From assembly GCF_933775445.1 (NCBI RefSeq), contig NW_026089470.1:248001-312000 (forward strand): a stretch of DNA of 64,000 nt, in the 5' to 3' direction. Source of the stretch: Argentina anserina (lineage: Eukaryota; Streptophyta; Magnoliopsida; Rosales; Rosaceae). Both the position numbers and the translations under genes were made by a program. Below the pieces are notes generated by a model. The model made no database searches and was not told where the DNA came from. It saw only the letters and a list, made by a program, of their open reading frames with translations. Shown here piece after piece: positions 63,001 to 64,000 of the stretch; position 1 is the first letter of the stretch; each line of letters begins with the position of its first letter.

Positions 63001-64000
63001 CTTTCTTATGCGAGTTTCTATTGAATTTGAGAGTTTTGCAAGTGTGGGAGTGTGTTTCTTTCAAACTGAGTATCTTTACATCATTTGCGTATCTTTACTA
63101 TTCCAATTGGGTATCTTTACATCGTTTGCGTATCTTTACTATTCCAATTGTGTATCTTTTCATTTCTCGTTTGAGTATCTTTCTGTAAGGCTTCTGATGC
63201 GTGTTTCTATTGTATTTGAGAGTTTTGCATGTGTGGGAGTGTGTTTCTTTCAAACTGAGTATCTTTACATCGTTTGCGTATCTTTACGATTCCAATTGTG
63301 TATCTTTTCATTTCTCATTTGAGTATCTTTCTGTAAGGCTTTCTGATGCGAGTTTCTATTGAATTTGAGAGTTTTGCAAGTGTGGGAGTGTGTTTCTTTC
63401 AAACTGAGTATCTTTACATCGTTTGCGTATCTTTACTATTCCAATTGTGTATCTTTTCATTTCTCGTTTGAGTATCTTTCTGTAAGGCTTCTGATGCGAG
63501 TTTCTATTGTATTTGAGAGTTTTGCAAGTGTGGGAGTGTGTTTCTTTCAAACTGAGTATCTTTACATCGTTTGCGTATCTTTACGATTCCAATTGTGTAT
63601 CTTTTCATTTCTCATTTGAGTATCTTTCTGTAAGGCTTTCTGATGCGAGTTTCTATTGAATTTGAGAGTTTTGCAAGTGTGGGAGTGTGTTTCTTTCAAA
63701 CTGAGTATCTTTACATCGTTTGCGTATCTTTTGTGTATCTTTACATCGTTTGCGTATCTTTACTATTCCAATTGTGTATCTTTTCATTTCTCGTTTGAGT
63801 ATCTTTCTGTAAGGCTTCTGATGCGAGTTTCTATTGTATTTGAGAGTTTTGCAAGTGTGGGAGTGTGTTTCTTTCAAACTGAGTATCTTTACATCGTTTG
63901 CGTATCTTTACTATTCCAATTGTGTATGTTTTCATTTCTAGTTTGAGTATCTTTCTGTAAGGCTTTCTGATGCGAGTTTCTATTGAATTTGAGAGTTTTG
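54085..64000 (+). repeat. Satellite array, part 3
   Basis: The satellite resumes immediately after element 2a (the first five bases are the agtat duplication) and runs to the window end in the same orientation. Typical variants are gtggtagtg, gatgcgtgtttc, ttgcaattgtggg, tacaacgtttgcg, ctagtttgag and the 178-bp monomer; the cgtttgggtatc type of array 1 was not seen. Higher-order copies are longer and cleaner than in array 2, with about 55810-58480 repeated at 59409-62080 (3599 bp). No gene is supported. Confidence 0.97.
55810..58480 (+). repeat. Higher-order repeat block, copy 1 (3599-bp offset)
   Basis: Recurs at about 59409-62079. Aligned markers at +3599 include ttgcaattgtggg (56029 and 59628), acatcatttgcg (56746 and 60345), ttgcatgtgtggg (56891 and 60490), ttgcgtatcttttgtg (57388 and 60987) and tacaacgtttgcg (57747 and 61346). 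Part of it appears a third time from about 63008, 2734 bp further on, and the 178-bp monomer region also matches 3201 bp upstream at about 54119. Differences include ctataaggc at 56848 against ctgtaaggc. Confidence 0.8.

Noticed and set aside
54085..64000. Telomere-type or CENP-B-box motifs in the satellite
   Set aside because: No TTTAGGG runs and no match to the CENP-B box consensus in the monomer.

Overview
The window is plant nuclear heterochromatin, most likely pericentromeric or centromeric DNA of a eudicot; I cannot name the species. It holds three stretches of one tandem satellite (1-10205, 21270-42536, 54085-64000), all in the same orientation, split by two insertions of Athila-like Ty3/gypsy LTR retrotransposons. 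There is no cellular gene, rRNA, tRNA or CRISPR array. Almost every short open frame outside 12.4-17.9 kb is a by-product of the satellite or of LTR sequence.

Satellite. The commonest monomer is about 190 bp: an 85-bp unique half plus copies of a 41-bp subrepeat, itself two diverged modules of about 20 bp that each start GTATCTTT. Monomers carry one (149 bp), two (190 bp) or three (231 bp) subrepeats. Shortened forms of 127 and 178 bp are confined to particular zones. Kilobase-scale higher-order repeats are visible at offsets of 2745, 3545, 7660, 2258, 1750, 4222, 1901, 3201, 3599 and 2734 bp.

Element 1 (10206-21269, 11,064 bp) is an Athila-type element with 1558-bp LTRs that are almost identical, a 5-bp target duplication (gtgtg), a tRNA-Asp primer site, a gag broken by an out-of-frame internal deletion, an aspartic protease, and an uninterrupted pol (reverse transcriptase, RNase H, integrase) in another frame. 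A 1.8-kb non-coding tail follows, with no env-like gene.

Element 2 is a nest of two gag-pol-less relatives (LARD-like). Copy 2a (42537-54084, target duplication agtat) has a 5' LTR reduced to 279 bp. Its 3' LTR was later split by copy 2b (46708-53071, target duplication aacat). Both have a non-coding interior of about 3.15 kb.

The link between the elements is the main point of interest. Elements 1 and 2 share LTR tips, primer site, a roughly 360-380 bp leader and an organised 3' non-coding tail. The tail has three copies of AAGTGTGGGG at conserved spacing, a TACATTG/CAATGTA hairpin before the first copy, a conserved block of about 215 bp, and a TGCCG/CGGCA stem around a purine loop. The coding-free copies therefore keep what looks like a full set of cis signals and were probably mobilised in trans by an element-1-like partner.
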